Shown: positions 10,491-23,260, counted from the first letter of the stretch. The stretch: DNA of 64,000 nucleotides from Paracamarosporium sp. OC-R06-R3 (GCA_019828545.1 JACVRA010000307.1:633-64632), one strand, 5' to 3'. Numbers and translations are program-made. The notes: a model not told the origin generated them from the letters alone.

Positions 10491-11211
10491 GTACTGTTAG
10501 GTGGATGCCGGAGTTTGAGATTATGCATGGACTGATTTAGATTAATTGACACGCAACCTTTGTGCTTTGTAGGTTTGATATTTTTCCCCACCCTGCCACG
10601 GTGATTATTTTTACCCAGGTCCTAGCTAATACATCCAATCCACGAGCAGTTCTGGGAGCTCTATCATGTTTGAACTGAAATTACAAGATATTATCTATTT
10701 ATACTAACTAGTAGAACAAAGTCATACCAGCTAGTTGTCGGATAGGTCTAATATTAAATAAAAGATAACTCTCTATGCCAAATCAACAATGGACACACTG
10801 TAGCAAAATAATACAATCCACTAGCTACTAGATGTTGAGCGGGGTGTGAGGATGAAGATAGACGAATGAGTGAATAAGTAAGAAGATGATGGAAAGAAAG
10901 GCGACAAATGAATAGTTGGAGGGCGGGTTCGAACTGCCGCTCCGTCTGATCTTTTTAAGAGAGAAAAAAAGTCAAAAACTAAAAGCCACTTCGAAGCCCG
11001 GCTCAAAGAACCCAATTATGAGTTTTTGTTTGATTCGGTGATGGAAAGACCATTTACTAAATATATATAGGGTATGTATAATAGTAAGGATTGGGTGAGG
11101 CTGGTGGGTTAGTGAATGATGTGGACGGTGGGTTGGTGAATGAACTCTATGCTATTGAATATTAATGCTAAGTTCTCATACTCTGATAACTCCAGTTATA
11201 TCCTTGCAAGC
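10491..11211. other. AT-rich intergenic region
   Basis: This lies between the 3' ends of the STAND-N protein gene (+) and the MFS gene (-), so it is a convergent spacer. It is mostly AT-rich with no supportable ORF. GGTTCGAACT at 10927-10936 matches a tRNA B-box, but no A-box or cloverleaf is present. Confidence 0.5.
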
Positions 11212-13178
11212 TTACGCCTTCTGACTCTCCTCTGCGCCGCTTTGCTTACCCGCCTTCTCCAACCTTCTAAACTTCTTCTCCAGCAACAACGCTAGCATAA
11301 GCACTCCCATACCTCCGAATGCCGTCATGGCAACAGCCTGCCACCCAAAGCCCCTCGCATACGCCTCCCTCACGATCCTCTGAAGGTCTTCTGGGAATGA
11401 GCTTACAGCCTCTGCAGATACCTTAATAGCATCTATCTGCTCTACCGACAACGAACCACTCAACTCATCAGTTGTATACCGATTGAGTGTATTGACGCTA
11501 ATAGCGACGCCAATCGCGCCGCCCAACGAGCGGAACTGCCCAAGACCACCCATACCTAGAGAAAGGTCGCGAGGCTTAAAGAATAGCACGGCGGCAAGAA
11601 TGGAAACTGCGGAAGTCCAGCCAAGACCGAAACCGACGATGGCCTCAAAGCCGTAGCGTGAAGCCGGAGAAGATAGGATATTGCTTGGCTGCATGATTAG
11701 CAAGCCTACGCCGAGCGTCTGAATCGTGTTTCCAACAAGCAAGAGCCAGAATGGAGGCAGGCGCACAGTCGACAAGAGATATGCAGCTATACCTGAACCT
11801 AGTGGATCTACCAAGGTGACAGGGAGTAAGCGGTACCCGGCCGACAACGCTGATGCTTTATCCACCACCTGAAAGCGCTGCGGTAGCGTAACGGTCAATG
11901 AGAACATAATGGTCGCCATCCAGAATGACTGGGCAAAGAGACCGAGGCAGAAGCGGTCGGTGAGGACGTGCCATGGAAGCAGCGGCTCTTGCGCAGTGTC
12001 TCTTGAAGCCTGGACCTTGGACCATACCCCGCAGGCGATGTAGAGCGCGACGCCGCTGATGAGAGGACCGAGAACGATGCCGTTGCTCCAAGACTGTCCT
12101 GTTCCGGATTCTTCGAGTGCGGTCAGGAAAAGCGTTGTCGCTGCGAGTAGCAGCACTGCGCCTAGTATGTCGATCTTCTTGAGCGCTGCTCGCGAGATCT
12201 TCGGCGCTTCTTCCTTGTTCTTATAAGGGAATCGACTTGGGATTGCGATATATATTAACATTAAACAAAGAACACCTGTGGGAACGCTGTTTACAGGTAA
12301 GCTCGGTTTGCATTTTACGAACGGTTTCAAAGAAAGGTATGCTCGTACTTCAGCCAGAAAATCCACCTCCAGGATGTCTTTTGGGAAATGAGACCGCCGA
12401 ATATAGGACCGAAGAGACTGGACATGGCAGCCACGCAAGAAATGATGGTAGAGTAAAGTGTGTATTGGTCTGGTGTGCACATCTCAGGGAGAATAACGAA
12501 TGTCATGGTGTACAATGCGCCGCCACCTATACCTTGGAAGGCGCGGAAGATAATTCTGTTCCCCGCCAGTCAGCATTTAATAATCTCATCTCTCCGTCTT
12601 TCTCTTCCTAGAATGAATAGGGTTGGAGACAATGAAGCTTACAATTGCGTCAACGTCTTCGCAAGCGCACACGCGATCGAGAAAACCACGAATATGAAGA
12701 GCCCCAACGCTACAATGCTACGTCGACCAAAGATGTCTGAAAGCTTTGCTGTAATGATGAGAAACCCTGCGTTCCCCATTAGCAAACACCCATCCACTTT
12801 CTTCAACTCAGTTAGCATCCAGGACATACCGGTGTAAGTAAGCAAATACGAATTCACCACCCAACTACTCTTCTCAAAGCCCCCAAGATTACTCGTGATC
12901 TTCACCAGCGCCGTACTAACAATGGTGCTATCCAGCAACGACAGGAACAACCCTAGACAAAGACTAGGATACTTTTGTTAGTAAACATATTAATGAGGGC
13001 AAGGAAGAAAGGAAACATACGAGAGCGTTAACAATTGGAGTTTCGTCGCCGAAAGCGTCATCCGCTCCGGACCTTCCTGCTCAGTAGTCTTTTCATCCGG
13101 TGCCGTGTCTTTAGTTGTGTCTTTCTCTTCGCCGACAACCACATCCTCATCCCGCGCATCCGCTTCTACCGAACCCAT
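11212..13178 (-). CDS. MFS drug/toxin efflux transporter (DHA2, 14-TM type)
   Basis: This is a plasma-membrane proton-coupled exporter of the family that holds fungal toxin and multidrug pumps. Exons 13178-13021, 12963-12830, 12766-12643, 12555-12349 and 12286-11212 encode 565 residues. The acidic, charged cytosolic N-terminus (MGSVEADARDEDVVVGEEKD) is followed by TM1 with CLGLFLSLLDSTIVSTAL (the DHA2 D-x-T-I-V signature), the A-loop motif AKLSDIFGRRS, and motif C-like GIGGGALYTM. The WRWIFWLNVPTG loop is typical of 14-TM pumps, and there are further helices to a basic tail (KKFRRLEKAGKQSG). Introns of 57, 63, 87 and 62 bases all have good GT-AG signals. The substrate cannot be read from sequence, and there is no biosynthetic cluster next to it. 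Confidence 0.93.
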
Positions 13179-13862
13179 GTTCACAACCCGCCTTGTTGAG
13201 TCCCGATGTTGCGAAGCACGCGATGAACCAGGGGTAAATGAGGTTCGCAGATCATACGATGTTTGCGTTCTCGCACGAATCGCTTCTCCACCGAAGGACA
13301 CTCGCGCTGCTCAATCGCAACTATGCTATCCCTAGCACAATCCTCATGAAACACTGCAATAGGAACGTTGCTCGGCCGGAACATCGTTTTTGCGGTAGGA
13401 GTTTACGGCCGAGATCGTGCTTTGCAGCAGGAGGAATTAGCCGAGACAGCTCGTTTGCGAAGGATGTGGGTGGCTGGGTGGTACAGTCAGCACGTGAGCC
13501 CGCGCCGCCGGGGTGCGTATATCTCCGTCAATAAGATTTTTGTCCGAGTAAGCCTTGAAGGAAGCTCGTTAGTTCTAATAGAGATAGACGCGGGACTGCG
13601 GAGTGCGGGCGCTGCACTGTGGCGTTGTCGCTCGGTATTGATCTATTCTATTGATTGAATGAGTGTTGGGCACTAATGGAGAAAGCGTGACATCAAGTCG
13701 TCGCTTCGCGTGCGTGCCAAAGAGAAATGAAATGAGAAGGAGTGAAAGTATTCGCTAAAAAATAACAACAATAGGAACGTAAACGCTCAGCAAAAACGAG
13801 GGGTATAGTGTCCAGAGATGCGCCGACCGTCCTGTTACCCGTCCCTATCCAGCCCAGCCCAA
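13179..13862. other. Upstream region of the MFS gene
   Basis: This 684-base spacer lies between the MFS start and the 3' end of the next gene on the same strand. It contains the MFS promoter. No gene is supported; overlapping frames of 60-100 codons lack family features. Confidence 0.5.
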
Positions 13863-15997
13863 TTAATCCCAGTCTTTACGATGCACAGCCCGCAGCTCCT
13901 GTAGTCCCATGGCCTTCTCGCCATATTCATCATCAAACGGGTTGCGATCCGGTGACGGCGCCCTCGGAATAGCCATTCGCCCCTGGTGCCCGATAAGTGC
14001 TTGCTGATCTTCGCTCTGCCTCAAGTTATCTCTCCTGTACGCCATGCTAAGCTCGCGCTCGCTCGCCATCCCAATACCAATTAGATCCTCAAGTCGACTC
14101 GTCTTGAAGGTAGTCGGCTTCCTCGGCACCGTGAAGATGAGATATATAGCCGTGAGCATAGCCAGCAGCGGAGGTAGCGTGAAGAGAATAGCGGACTGCT
14201 CCCCCGATCCAACACGCGTGCACGCAAATGATGCGTGGCCCGCCGCTGGGGCGTGGAAGTCGACGCTATCAGCCATGGGACTGTCACTCTGCATGCTGTT
14301 CAAAGTCGACATCTGGCTCATGGTGATGCCGGCTGTGAGGCCTAGCACATCTTCTAGTGCATTTGTTGACTGGTTGAAGCCGTAAGGTGCCTTGCGAATA
14401 AGCTTTTGCCACGAGTCGGCGGTGGAATAACGGTCCGATGTATCTGTGACGTTGAGTGCTTGGTTGAAGATGGTGTTGGTCATGCCGTTCCAGTATCGGC
14501 CCTCTGAGAGGGGAGGAACGAGCGCGGCGGCAGCACCGCCTGCGTAACCGTTGCCCAAGGTCCAGTTGGATTTGGAACCAGTCATCGATGCGCAACCGTC
14601 GACGCCGGAGATCAACTTGGAGTATGATGGAGATGTCGTTAGAACGCCCTGTTGTAGCTCGAGTGTGAGCGTTCGCCATCTGATTGTCGGCTGCACGTCT
14701 ATTTCGCAGCTGACGGCATATGTGAGGTTCTTGGCCACACCAGCTCTCATTGCTTCGTAACTTGCGGCGTGCTTGGCGAGAAAGTCTGCATCACCAACGG
14801 AGGCAGCAAGGGTAAGACTGATGATTCCTGTAGCGCCCATGGCAACAGTTCCCTTGCCAACAGTATTCATCGTTGGGCAGAGGCGAGAAACCATGACACC
14901 AAAAGCCCCGTTTGGGTCCTGGGCATTCGCTTGGGTGAATTTGCAACCGCCAGCGTCGACGGACATTTGATGGTAAACAGCTTGGTCGTCATCGACTTCT
15001 CCAGGGATATCTGACTTGAAAGTTACATTACCTCCGGGACGACACTTAACCGGATTTGTGGCCATGACTGGAAGACATTGGGAGATTTTGCGAAGCGTCG
15101 ATTGGTTAACTTTACCACCGTACACATCGTCATATGGTTCGCTGACGTCCGTGTAAAATATCTCTGGCGTCCCGATTGCTGAACCTTGGATGCCAACTCC
15201 ATTACGTGAATATGCCACATGGTTTGGGTTGATGGTATTGATGGAGCCGATGTACTGTGCGCCCGACCAAGACGGACAGCCCAAGTTAGTTGTAGCAAAG
15301 TACGCTGATCCATCGTCGTTGTTCCAAAATGTTCTGTACTCCCATAGGGGCGATGAACGCTCGGTGACATTATTAGGCATCATCTTCGTGCACTTGTTAT
15401 CTGATCCGCTGTGGATCCGAGGAGCGACCAACACTGAATGGCATGTTGTGTCGGTTAACGTCACAGCTGCTACGACGGCGGCTGTGATGAGACCTGTGAA
15501 AATGAAAGAAAGCTGTGGGAGTGCGGTACTCTTCAAAGTTTTAATTCGCTCTTGAAATGTGTTTATGCCCAAGACCTGAAGGCCATGCACCGTCAGCAAC
15601 TGTCTTACGAATCTCACCAGGGCGATTTAAGGCGAGCGGAGGATTACTAACAGCGCGCCACCTCTGCATAATGCGGGGATTGTGGTGAAGATGATATTTG
15701 ACATCGGATATTTCGTGGTTGATCTGGCGTAACCATTGTTTTTGGATTTCGCCGCTGGCATAGCGGCTAAGAATTGTCGCGAGAACTGTTAAGACAATGT
15801 TGTATGCGACCTGCACTTGTCAGCACCATAATTTGGAAGCTCTAAATAATAGGACGCACCCTGAAACCGGTCGTCAGTCTATAGGCCGGTACCACGATTT
15901 TGACGAATACTAGCGTGAATGTGAAGATGGTGATGAAGAAGAGGATGAATATTGCGACCAAAAGATTGACCGGCACTCCAGAAAGTCTGTGGGACAT
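13863..15997 (-). CDS. Large fungal membrane protein of unknown function
   Basis: Exons 15997-15860, 15810-15652 and 15575-13863 (introns 49 and 76 bases) encode 669 residues. The start is MSHRLSG at 15997. There is a strongly hydrophobic segment near the N-terminus (NLLVAIFILFFITIFTFTLV), a second at about 45-62, and a third near 120-140 (FIFTGLITAAVVAAVTL). A long Cys- and Asn-x-Ser/Thr-rich region of about 370 residues follows, probably extracytosolic, then a last TM (LFTLPPLLAMLTAIYLIFTV) and a charged cytosolic tail ending near KDWD. The layout (short loops, one big glycosylatable ectodomain, C-terminal anchor) is seen in fungal hypothetical membrane proteins. No enzyme motif was recognised. 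Confidence 0.85.
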
Positions 15998-17311
15998 CTT
16001 GTCCCGTCTACAGAAACATAACAAACGAACGTCGATTGTGTATAGCTAGCTTCCAGAGCTATGCCCAGCGACGGTGGTGGTGGTGGTGCAGAAGGAGTAA
16101 ATGAGTGACACGAAGGTAAGGCCATAAGAGAGGGTGGGCCAGGACGTGAGTTAAGCGCTCCGGGGAAGGATGGGAATACTAGCAGGTACGCGACGGGTGG
16201 CGCTCATGAAAGCCTATGCTGGATTGCAGGCCTGAAGGTAGTTGTGAAACTCCGAATGGTGGTGTGGGTTTGTGATTGGTAGAGAGTCCGGCGCTAAGCC
16301 ATACACGGGGGCTGTACCTGGCTACCCATGCACTGTGGACATGTTTTCTATAGTGCCACAGTTCCAGAATCTGATACCAAGCTCCCGGTATACAGAGCAA
16401 TAACTGTATTCGAGGAACGGGATGCAGTGGCGATACACGTATAATCTCACATCCCACGTCCTCGACGTCCATCCGGCCCCCCGCTCGCGCGACTCGGATT
16501 GCATGCATTCAGGAATATCCACTCGTTCCCGCCCCGTAGGCTTAATTGAACCAATCTTGTAGTGCTCCGAAGCACGCATCATAGAGCTGTCACCCCACAT
16601 GGCAATGAACTCAAGATCTGTGCATGCCCGATACGTATACCGCAGCCCACTCCTGGCAGATAGGGCTTGCTCCACGGATCATCCGTTTGGTCGTCGGGGA
16701 TATTCTTGGGACGGCACTCATACGCCCGACGCTTCCGAAAATTAAACGAGGTACTTGTGCGCCGGCCGAAGAGTAGCAATTTGCGGTTCTGGACCCGCGT
16801 TGTCGCTGCTCAGCTGCGCCAGGATGAGTGAGGCGATGTCGGGGTCGAAGAAGGCTAACTGTGCTCCGAGGCCACGAACTCGTCACGTATCCCTCAGGAA
16901 GTCCATTGTTCCCAGCCGGTTGGCGCCACTTAACCGGGCAGGCATTCTTGGTATTAATTCTATTTCGGTCACGTTATAGCGTGTCCACAGTGACAGGTCC
17001 TCGGGCCCAAAAGTAGCCGGCAAAGCTCGGCCGATGGAGCAAATAGTGACGAACGTTCCTCGATGAGCAGAAAAGGAGAGGCGTCCAAGGGCATCCCAAT
17101 ATGAATGCAGGAGAGGGCGTGGTGTATGAAGTTGGCATCATGACGGTCTCGAGATATGCGAGGCGGCCAGCCGAGGCTCAAACAAGGGTTCAGCTGGTAG
17201 CGAATCAGAGCACCCCGCATTCATTACGTCGTTTGGAGCGATGTGAAGATTCACCGATTTTCGAAGCTTGCATACCTATGAAACACAGCTTCGTTCTCCT
17301 TCCATTCTTGC
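15998..17311. other. Divergent promoter region, 1.3 kb
   Basis: This lies between the membrane protein (-) and the SSP411-like gene (+), which are transcribed away from each other. Both promoters must be here. Minus-strand frames at 16179-16886 and 16969-17220 are short and without recognisable domains. A GGTGGT tract lies near 16072-16088. No regulatory motif can be named with confidence. Confidence 0.5.
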
Positions 17312-19830
17312 ATGCCTTCGGTCTGGTTTACGCTGCGAGCATCCTGCGCCCCCACGCGAACGACAGTGACGCCTCCGCGCACCCGCGCAGCCTTCCAATC
17401 AGCTGCCCCACAATCCCGTAGTACCCCGCGAGCGCGACTGCTCAGATACCACACGCAAGCCCTCAGGATGGACGTACGTGCCATTTCGGAAGGCTCGGGA
17501 TCGAGGGGAGATGGGCTGAAGCTGGTCAACCGCCTCAATGAAAGCAGAAGCCCGTATGTAAGTGCCGGTACAGCCGTCCCCCGCCCGTTGCGCCCCGTCT
17601 GATAACAGGACTTCGCAGGTTCGCGGACACATGAACAACCCCGTCGCGTGGCAGATGTGGGGTCCAGAAGCTCTTGAGCTAGCAAAGCAGTCGGATAGAC
17701 TGATCTTCATAAGCATTGGGTATGCAGCCTGCCACTGGTGCCATGTCATGGAGCGCGAGTCCTTCGAGAACGCCGAAGTCGCCGCCATTCTCAACGAGTC
17801 CTTCATACCCATCAAGATAGATCGCGAAGAGCGTCCCGATGTCGACCGCATATACATGAACTACGTTCAAGCGTCAAGCGGGTCTGGAGGATGGCCGCTC
17901 AACGTATTCATTACACCAGATCTCGAGCCTATTTTTGGAGGGACATATTGGCCAGGCCCTGGCTCAACCATGGCTGGAAGGGACCACATCGGATTTGTCG
18001 GAATTCTAGAGAAGATCAGGGATGTGTGGAAGGATCAACGACAACGATGTCTCGACTCGGCGCAGGATGTAACCGCTCAACTACGAGAATTTGCTGAGGA
18101 CGGTAGCATCAGTCGCAAGGAGGGAGCCGACCAAGACGGTCTAGATCTCGAACTTCTCGAAGAGGCTTACGACCATTTTGTTTCAAAGTACGACCCCAAG
18201 TACGCCGGGTTCGGCACAGCCCCCAAATTTCCCACTCCAACGAATCTCAGCTTCTTGCTGAAGCTGTCGCAATACCCAAAGGCAGTCGCAGACGTGGTCG
18301 GAGCGAAAGAGTGTACCAAGGCGAAAGACATGGTTTTGGCAACCCTCTCAGCAATGAACAAGGGTGGCATACACGATCAGATCGGCAGCGGTTTTGCAAG
18401 ATACAGCGTCACTCGAGACTGGAGTCTGCCTCACTTTGAGAAGATGTAGGCATATATACGTTATCGCTAACGAGACTGTACTGATATATTACAGGCTGTA
18501 TGACCAATCGCAGCTACTGCCAGTCTACCTCGATGCCTATCTTCTGACGCGAAATCCCGGCCATCTTGCCGCCGTCCACGATATAGCTACGTACCTCACA
18601 AGTCCTCCCATGCACTCGGAGACGGGCGGTTTTTTCTCCGCCGAAGACGCCGACTCTCTATACCGATCATCCGACAAAGAGAAGCGAGAAGGTGCATTTT
18701 ACGTATGGACATTCCGGGAGTTCCAGGACATACTAGGCGATCGAGATGCGGACATCCTCGCCCGATACTACAACGCCAAAGACGAAGGCAACGTCGATCC
18801 AGAGCACGACGCCCACGACGAACTTATCAACCAGAACGTCCTAGCAATCAACAGCACTCCTACAGATTTAGCCAAAGAGTTCGCCCTCTCCACTGAAGAG
18901 ATAGAGAACATACTTGCCGAAGGCCGGAAGAAGCTCCTCGCGCGTAGAGAGAAAGAAAGGCCGAGGCCTGCGCTGGATGACAAGATCGTCGTGTCCTGGA
19001 ATGGCCTCGCCATAGGGGCGCTCGCCCGGACAGCAGCATCACTCTCCTCCTCGGAGCCCTCAAAAGCAAAGGAATACCTCGCAGCGGCAGAAAAGGCAGC
19101 GGCTTTCATAAAGAAAGAGCTTTATAATCCTCGATCCCACACGTTGTTACGTGTCTACAGAGAAGGTCCCGGTTCTGTGCAAGGCTTCGCAGACGACTAT
19201 GCTTATCTCATATCGGGGCTCATTGACCTCTACGAAGCGACCTTCAACGACGCATACCTCCAATGGGCTGATAATCTACAAAAGACACAAATTGACTTAT
19301 TCTGGGATAAACAACATCTGGGCTTCTTTTCTACACCCGAGGGCCAAAAAGATCTGATTATGCGGTTGAAAGATGGCATGGACAATGCTGAGCCGGGCAC
19401 CAACGGCGTCTCAGCAAGGAACCTAGATCGTCTAGGCGCGCTGCTGGAGGACGAGAAGTATGTCCAGCGCGCGAGAGAGACGACGAGTGCGTTTGAGGCC
19501 GAGATTATGCAGCACCCTTTCCTTTTTCCTGGAATGATGGACTCGGTGGTTGCGTCTAAGTTCGGCATCAAGCACGCTGTTATCACAGGCGAGGGTGAAA
19601 AAGTTGAGGAGTGGCTACGGAGGTACAGGGAGAGGCCTGCGGGGCTAGGCGCAGTGAGTAGGGTGGGGAAGAACACGGGTGGATGGCTGAAGGAGAGGAA
19701 TGGGCTGGTGAAGAGCATGGATGCTCAGAAGGAGAGCGTAATGGTTTGTGAACAGGGTGCTTGCAGGGAAGAGCTTGGGTGGGGAATGGAGGGTTTAGGC
19801 GACGCGATTCGAGAGATCAGTGAGCGATAG
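17312..19830 (+). CDS. SSP411/YyaL-type DUF255 thioredoxin-fold protein
   Basis: Exons 17312-17557, 17619-18445 and 18495-19830 (introns 61 and 49 bases) encode 802 residues. From the first ATG the leader is Arg/Ser/Thr-rich without acids (about residues 1-50, with RARLLRYHTQALR), fitting a mitochondrial presequence. An internal ATG at 17468 would give a cytosolic form. The thioredoxin-like DUF255 domain follows: HMNNPVAWQMW, then YAACHWCHVMERESF (about 116-130) with the CxxC-like CHWC, then DREERPDVD and GGWPLNVFITPD. The rest is the six-hairpin (alpha/alpha barrel) half seen in human SPATA20 and bacterial YyaL (SAEDADS, EGAFYVWT, PALDDKIVVSWNGL). The biochemical role of the family is poorly known. 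Two in-frame starts suggest dual targeting, which is inference. Confidence 0.92.
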
Positions 19831-20544
19831 GGCAGCCTGGGTCGATGACTTTTGATGATCAACGATCTGCATGATGGTTCTGACTATGAAAACGGTGGGT
19901 GGAAACCTAACGAGATATCCCTTTCGCTCTTTGCTGGCGTAGGTGGCTGGGGAGGCGTTTTGCGTCGTATCATAGTTGATATGATAGTGTATTTTCTAAA
20001 TGCATTTCCTTGTTGCGCCAGGCGTCCTGCGACCCCGTCGATATCCGCCATGTCAAACACAGGCATGATATCCAGGCCATCTGTGGAGAAAACCGGAGCC
20101 CTTGGTCGCTCCACCCCTGAGCCCACCACCCAATCGCCCCCTCTACCGCGCAAGCTCGTGAAAACACTTCTACCAAAAAGGCAAGCTGTATCAGACGCAT
20201 AAAGGAGGAAATTACCACAAGTGGTCGAGGAATACCATTTCCGCGCACGTGGTGGTTGGGCTTTACTAAACGGGTCACTACCTCGGCCCAAACGCGGGCT
20301 CGGAATGTGGACTTGAGTGACGTTCACAAGCTGCGAGCGGTTCCGCACATGATGCTGCACCCCAATTCCTCCACTCTTTTTGCGAAACTCGTCGCGTAGA
20401 CACAACTAACACTTTCCCTATCCTACCTCTAAGCTTTCTTTCAAGCTAAGAGCTGTGTAACTTTGTATTATCACGAACTATTGAACCTGCCCCGCGCGTC
20501 GAGCCTCCCCTCCGACACGACTACACGTGAAAGCATCTTGCACA
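19831..20544. other. Spacer between two plus-strand genes
   Basis: This 714-base spacer contains the terminator of the SSP411-like gene and the promoter/leader of the carrier gene. A 173-codon minus-strand frame (19884-20405) has no domain features and is treated as chance. Confidence 0.5.
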
Positions 20545-21590
20545 ATGTCAGACGCACAAAAGACGGCACAGGAGAAGCTGGCAGAGTCGACGAAGTCGGT
20601 GCCTACGAGCTCGGCCGCCCAGCAGAGCGACAATGTCGCGCACGCGCTTGCCGGCGCAGGCGGAGGTCTGCTGTCCATGGCTTTGACGTACGTCCAAGAT
20701 ATCCCCTCCTATGCATTCACTCACTGACAGATAACAACAGCTACCCATTGATCACGCTCTCCACGCGCGCCCAAGTCGAATCCAAACGCGCGCAATCCTC
20801 GACGCTCAACGCCGCGCGCCGCATCATCAAGCGCGAAGGCATCGCAGGCCTCTACGCCGGCCTCGACTCGGCCCTCTTCGGCATCAGCGTCACAAACTTC
20901 GTATACTACTACTGGTACGAATGGACGCGTGCCTTTTTCGAGAAAGCCGCCCTCAAAGCAGGCCGCGCCTCGAAGAAGCTCACAACGGTGGAAAGCATGA
21001 TTGCAGGCGCCATCGCCGGCAGCGCAACAGTGCTCATCACGAACCCCATCTGGGTAATCAACACGCGGATGACAGCACGCAAGGCGGAATCAGACTCGCC
21101 CACGCTCCCTGGCGCGAAGCCCGCAAAGGCGCCCTCCACGCTGGCCACGCTCCTCGCGCTGCTGCGCGAAGAAGGCCCCGCGCGCCTCTTCGCCGGCGTC
21201 ATGCCCGCGCTCGTCCTCGTCATAAACCCCATCCTCCAATACACCGTCTTCGAGCAGCTGAAAAACACGCTCGAGAAGCGCCGCCGCGTCACTCCCACCG
21301 ACGCCTTCTACCTCGGCGCCCTCGGCAAGCTGCTCGCGACCAGCATCACATATCCGTACATCACGGTCAAGTCGCGCATGCACGTTGCGGGCAAGGACGG
21401 CCCCAAAGAAAGCATGGTCACGACGTTCCGCCGGATTATCGCCGAGGATGGGTATGCCGGGTTGTATGGGGGAATTGGACCCAAAGTTACGCAGAGCGTG
21501 ATTACGGCAGCATTTTTGTTCGCGTTCAAGGATGCGTTGTATGCGTATACGGTGCAGGCGCGGAAGAAGATTGCTGCGAGGAGGGTGTGA
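20545..21590 (+). CDS. Peroxisomal-type mitochondrial carrier family protein (PMP47/Ant1-like)
   Basis: Exons 20545-20687 and 20741-21590 (53-base intron, GTACGT...CAG) encode 330 residues. It is a six-helix solute carrier with three repeats, each with a P-x-D/E-like signature, here altered to YPLITLSTRAQVESKR, NPIWVINTRMTARKAE and YPYITVKSRMHVAG. The NPIWVINTR form is typical of the peroxisomal adenine nucleotide carriers (yeast Ant1, PMP47), which import ATP for fatty-acid activation. Repeat loops carry the usual EGxxGLY pattern (REGIAGLYAGL, EDGYAGLYGGI). The N-terminus is Ser/Gln-rich and the C-terminus is basic (KKIAARRV), compatible with membrane targeting. The acidic residue is missing from the signatures, as is normal for this subfamily. 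The window shows no peroxisomal neighbours. Confidence 0.9.
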
Positions 21591-22199
21591 GCTCGAGCCA
21601 GACTCGAGCGTGTGTGAAGGTGGCGGAGAAGGAGAAAAGTTGCGTGAAGGGAAGGGAACTTATGTCTATTTCCGGTATATGGTCAGCATGTATGTATATA
21701 ACGTCTATCGCTTCGTGTATGCTCTTTCTTCATACTATCTTATCTACGACATCTCTTCCATTATGTAGCAACATAAACTATCCAAAAAGTACCTACTTAC
21801 AACTGCATCATGCGCACTGAGCCCCAATCCTCCCACCAAACCAAACCAAAATGAACCAGACCTTCACAGAACCCCCAAGTCCCCATGACACCCATTGCTT
21901 CTGTACCCCGTAATCAGTACTGTCGAGCTGCATTATCGTACCGTTATGACGAGGAAATGGTAAAAGTACTAATGGTATCCAACACGGGTGAGTTGTTGGC
22001 TACTACTAACGGTATATAAGATAGGTGGGTTTTAGATACTACGAAGAATATATTACTACAATATCAACATCTACAACCTAGAACACGATGAATAACGCTT
22101 TGTCTCGTTAATAGAACACTGCTGTATACTAAATCATACTGCCTAAGCGCACGTTAAACACATCGCCGGTGTATTTATATGCGACCTATTTTAGCCAAG
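21591..22199. other. AT-rich spacer after the carrier gene
   Basis: This holds the 3' flank of the carrier gene followed by low-complexity AT-rich sequence. No gene was seen. Confidence 0.5.
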
Positions 22200-22373
22200 T
22201 TGTTGTTAGGCCAAGGTTGGACCCAGCGACTTGGCTTTAAGCTCCAAAGTGGAGCTAAGCACCAAATGCTTTGTAGTTACTAGTCTTACAAATTAATATA
22301 GTATTAATTGTTAACAGTCCTACTTAGAGTCATTGCAAATGTATGGCTTAGTGAGGATAGCGAGGAGTCATGC
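22200..22373 (+). repeat. Dispersed repeat, copy A
   Basis: This is a degenerate copy of the family also seen at about 47970-48115 and 54818-54991. The most conserved end is TGAGGATAGCGAGGAGTCATGC (22352-22373), identical in copy C, preceded by a shared TTGCAAAT core. Most differences from copy C are transitions, and this copy is richer in A+T. Confidence 0.75.
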
Positions 22374-22585
22374 CTCAACAATCAATACAGAAGTCGAATG
22401 TTTCATGCGGACTGCAGAGCCTTGCGATCTCTAGTTCAAAAGACAGAGTCGCAACGCCTTTAATCAACTGCTCCTAACGCCTATTTTAGCCAACTCGAAT
22501 CTCTCCAATTCAACTAAATCATACCCTCAAAGCACATGTATTATACCTAAATCAACTACTCCAATCCACACGCCGATGTCGAAAA

Positions 22586-23040
22586 CTAATCTTCTCCGAT
22601 AAAGACAACGCAAGTAAGACAACCTATCGACCCTGCGATTGGGATATCGTATACACCGCCTAGAGGTGGAATGGAATAGGGAGTGTGTGCCCGAAAAGAA
22701 GTATCGACGTAAATGTATCCCCCCTTCAAAGGCCATATCATGTCCCGAGTTATTATTCCCATCCCAACAAGCCTCTTCAAGACAAACCAAACCTTTCGCC
22801 ATAGTGTTTTGAGCCACACATCCGTGAGCTACGTTATAGGGTTTGTTACCCTGCTTTGATAAGGACGCCAGTGGGGTAACCTGAACTCCGCTCCAATCAT
22901 GCCCTGATAGGGCAGTGCTGCCGGATAATACTTACTTGGCACTAAGTATGCGCCAATCACGCCGCAAATCATTCCCAAATACAACAAGTTCGAAAGGGCG
23001 AAATGGTGACTTGCGCTAGCCAGAACCCTTCATACCAGTG
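22586..23040 (-). pseudogene. Possible relic of a multi-pass membrane protein
   Basis: One minus-strand frame stays open from about 23040 to 22586 apart from a single TAG at about 22840. It reads like membrane protein sequence: ALSNLLYLGMICGVIGAYL, then a polar loop with EFRLPHW, and after the stop a basic segment and more hydrophobic stretches to VVFIGED at the end. The GAEFRLP loop after a pair of hydrophobic stretches recalls a major-facilitator central region, but no family is certain. There is no start, and an in-frame stop sits in a plausible reading frame. A spliced small gene or chance frame cannot be excluded. Confidence 0.3.
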
Positions 23041-23260
23041 AAGTGTGGTATGTCTCAGCCTTGCATGAGAAAACTTTCTCCAACCTCTACTCCCTCGCTC
23101 AGTGGCTATTTAATAATGGCGTGATCGATCATCAGACATTGTAGTGTCTCACTGGCGTCATTGCGGAGTCTACGATAAGTGTGAGCGCGATTCTCTTATT
23201 AGTTCAAGAGGGAACTGTGGTCCCATCCCTCTTTACTTGTTCTCGTTTCCGGTCTTCGCT

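Noticed and set aside
10927..10936. B-box-like GGTTCGAACT suggesting a tRNA or SINE
   Set aside because: No A-box, acceptor stem or anticodon arm could be drawn on either strand.
16179..16886. Minus-strand frames in the divergent promoter
   Set aside because: Overlapping frames of 66-117 codons, no domains, no splice pattern linking them.
19884..20405. 173-codon minus-strand ORF upstream of the carrier gene
   Set aside because: It lies in the spacer between two plus-strand genes and shows no recognisable domain or membrane pattern.
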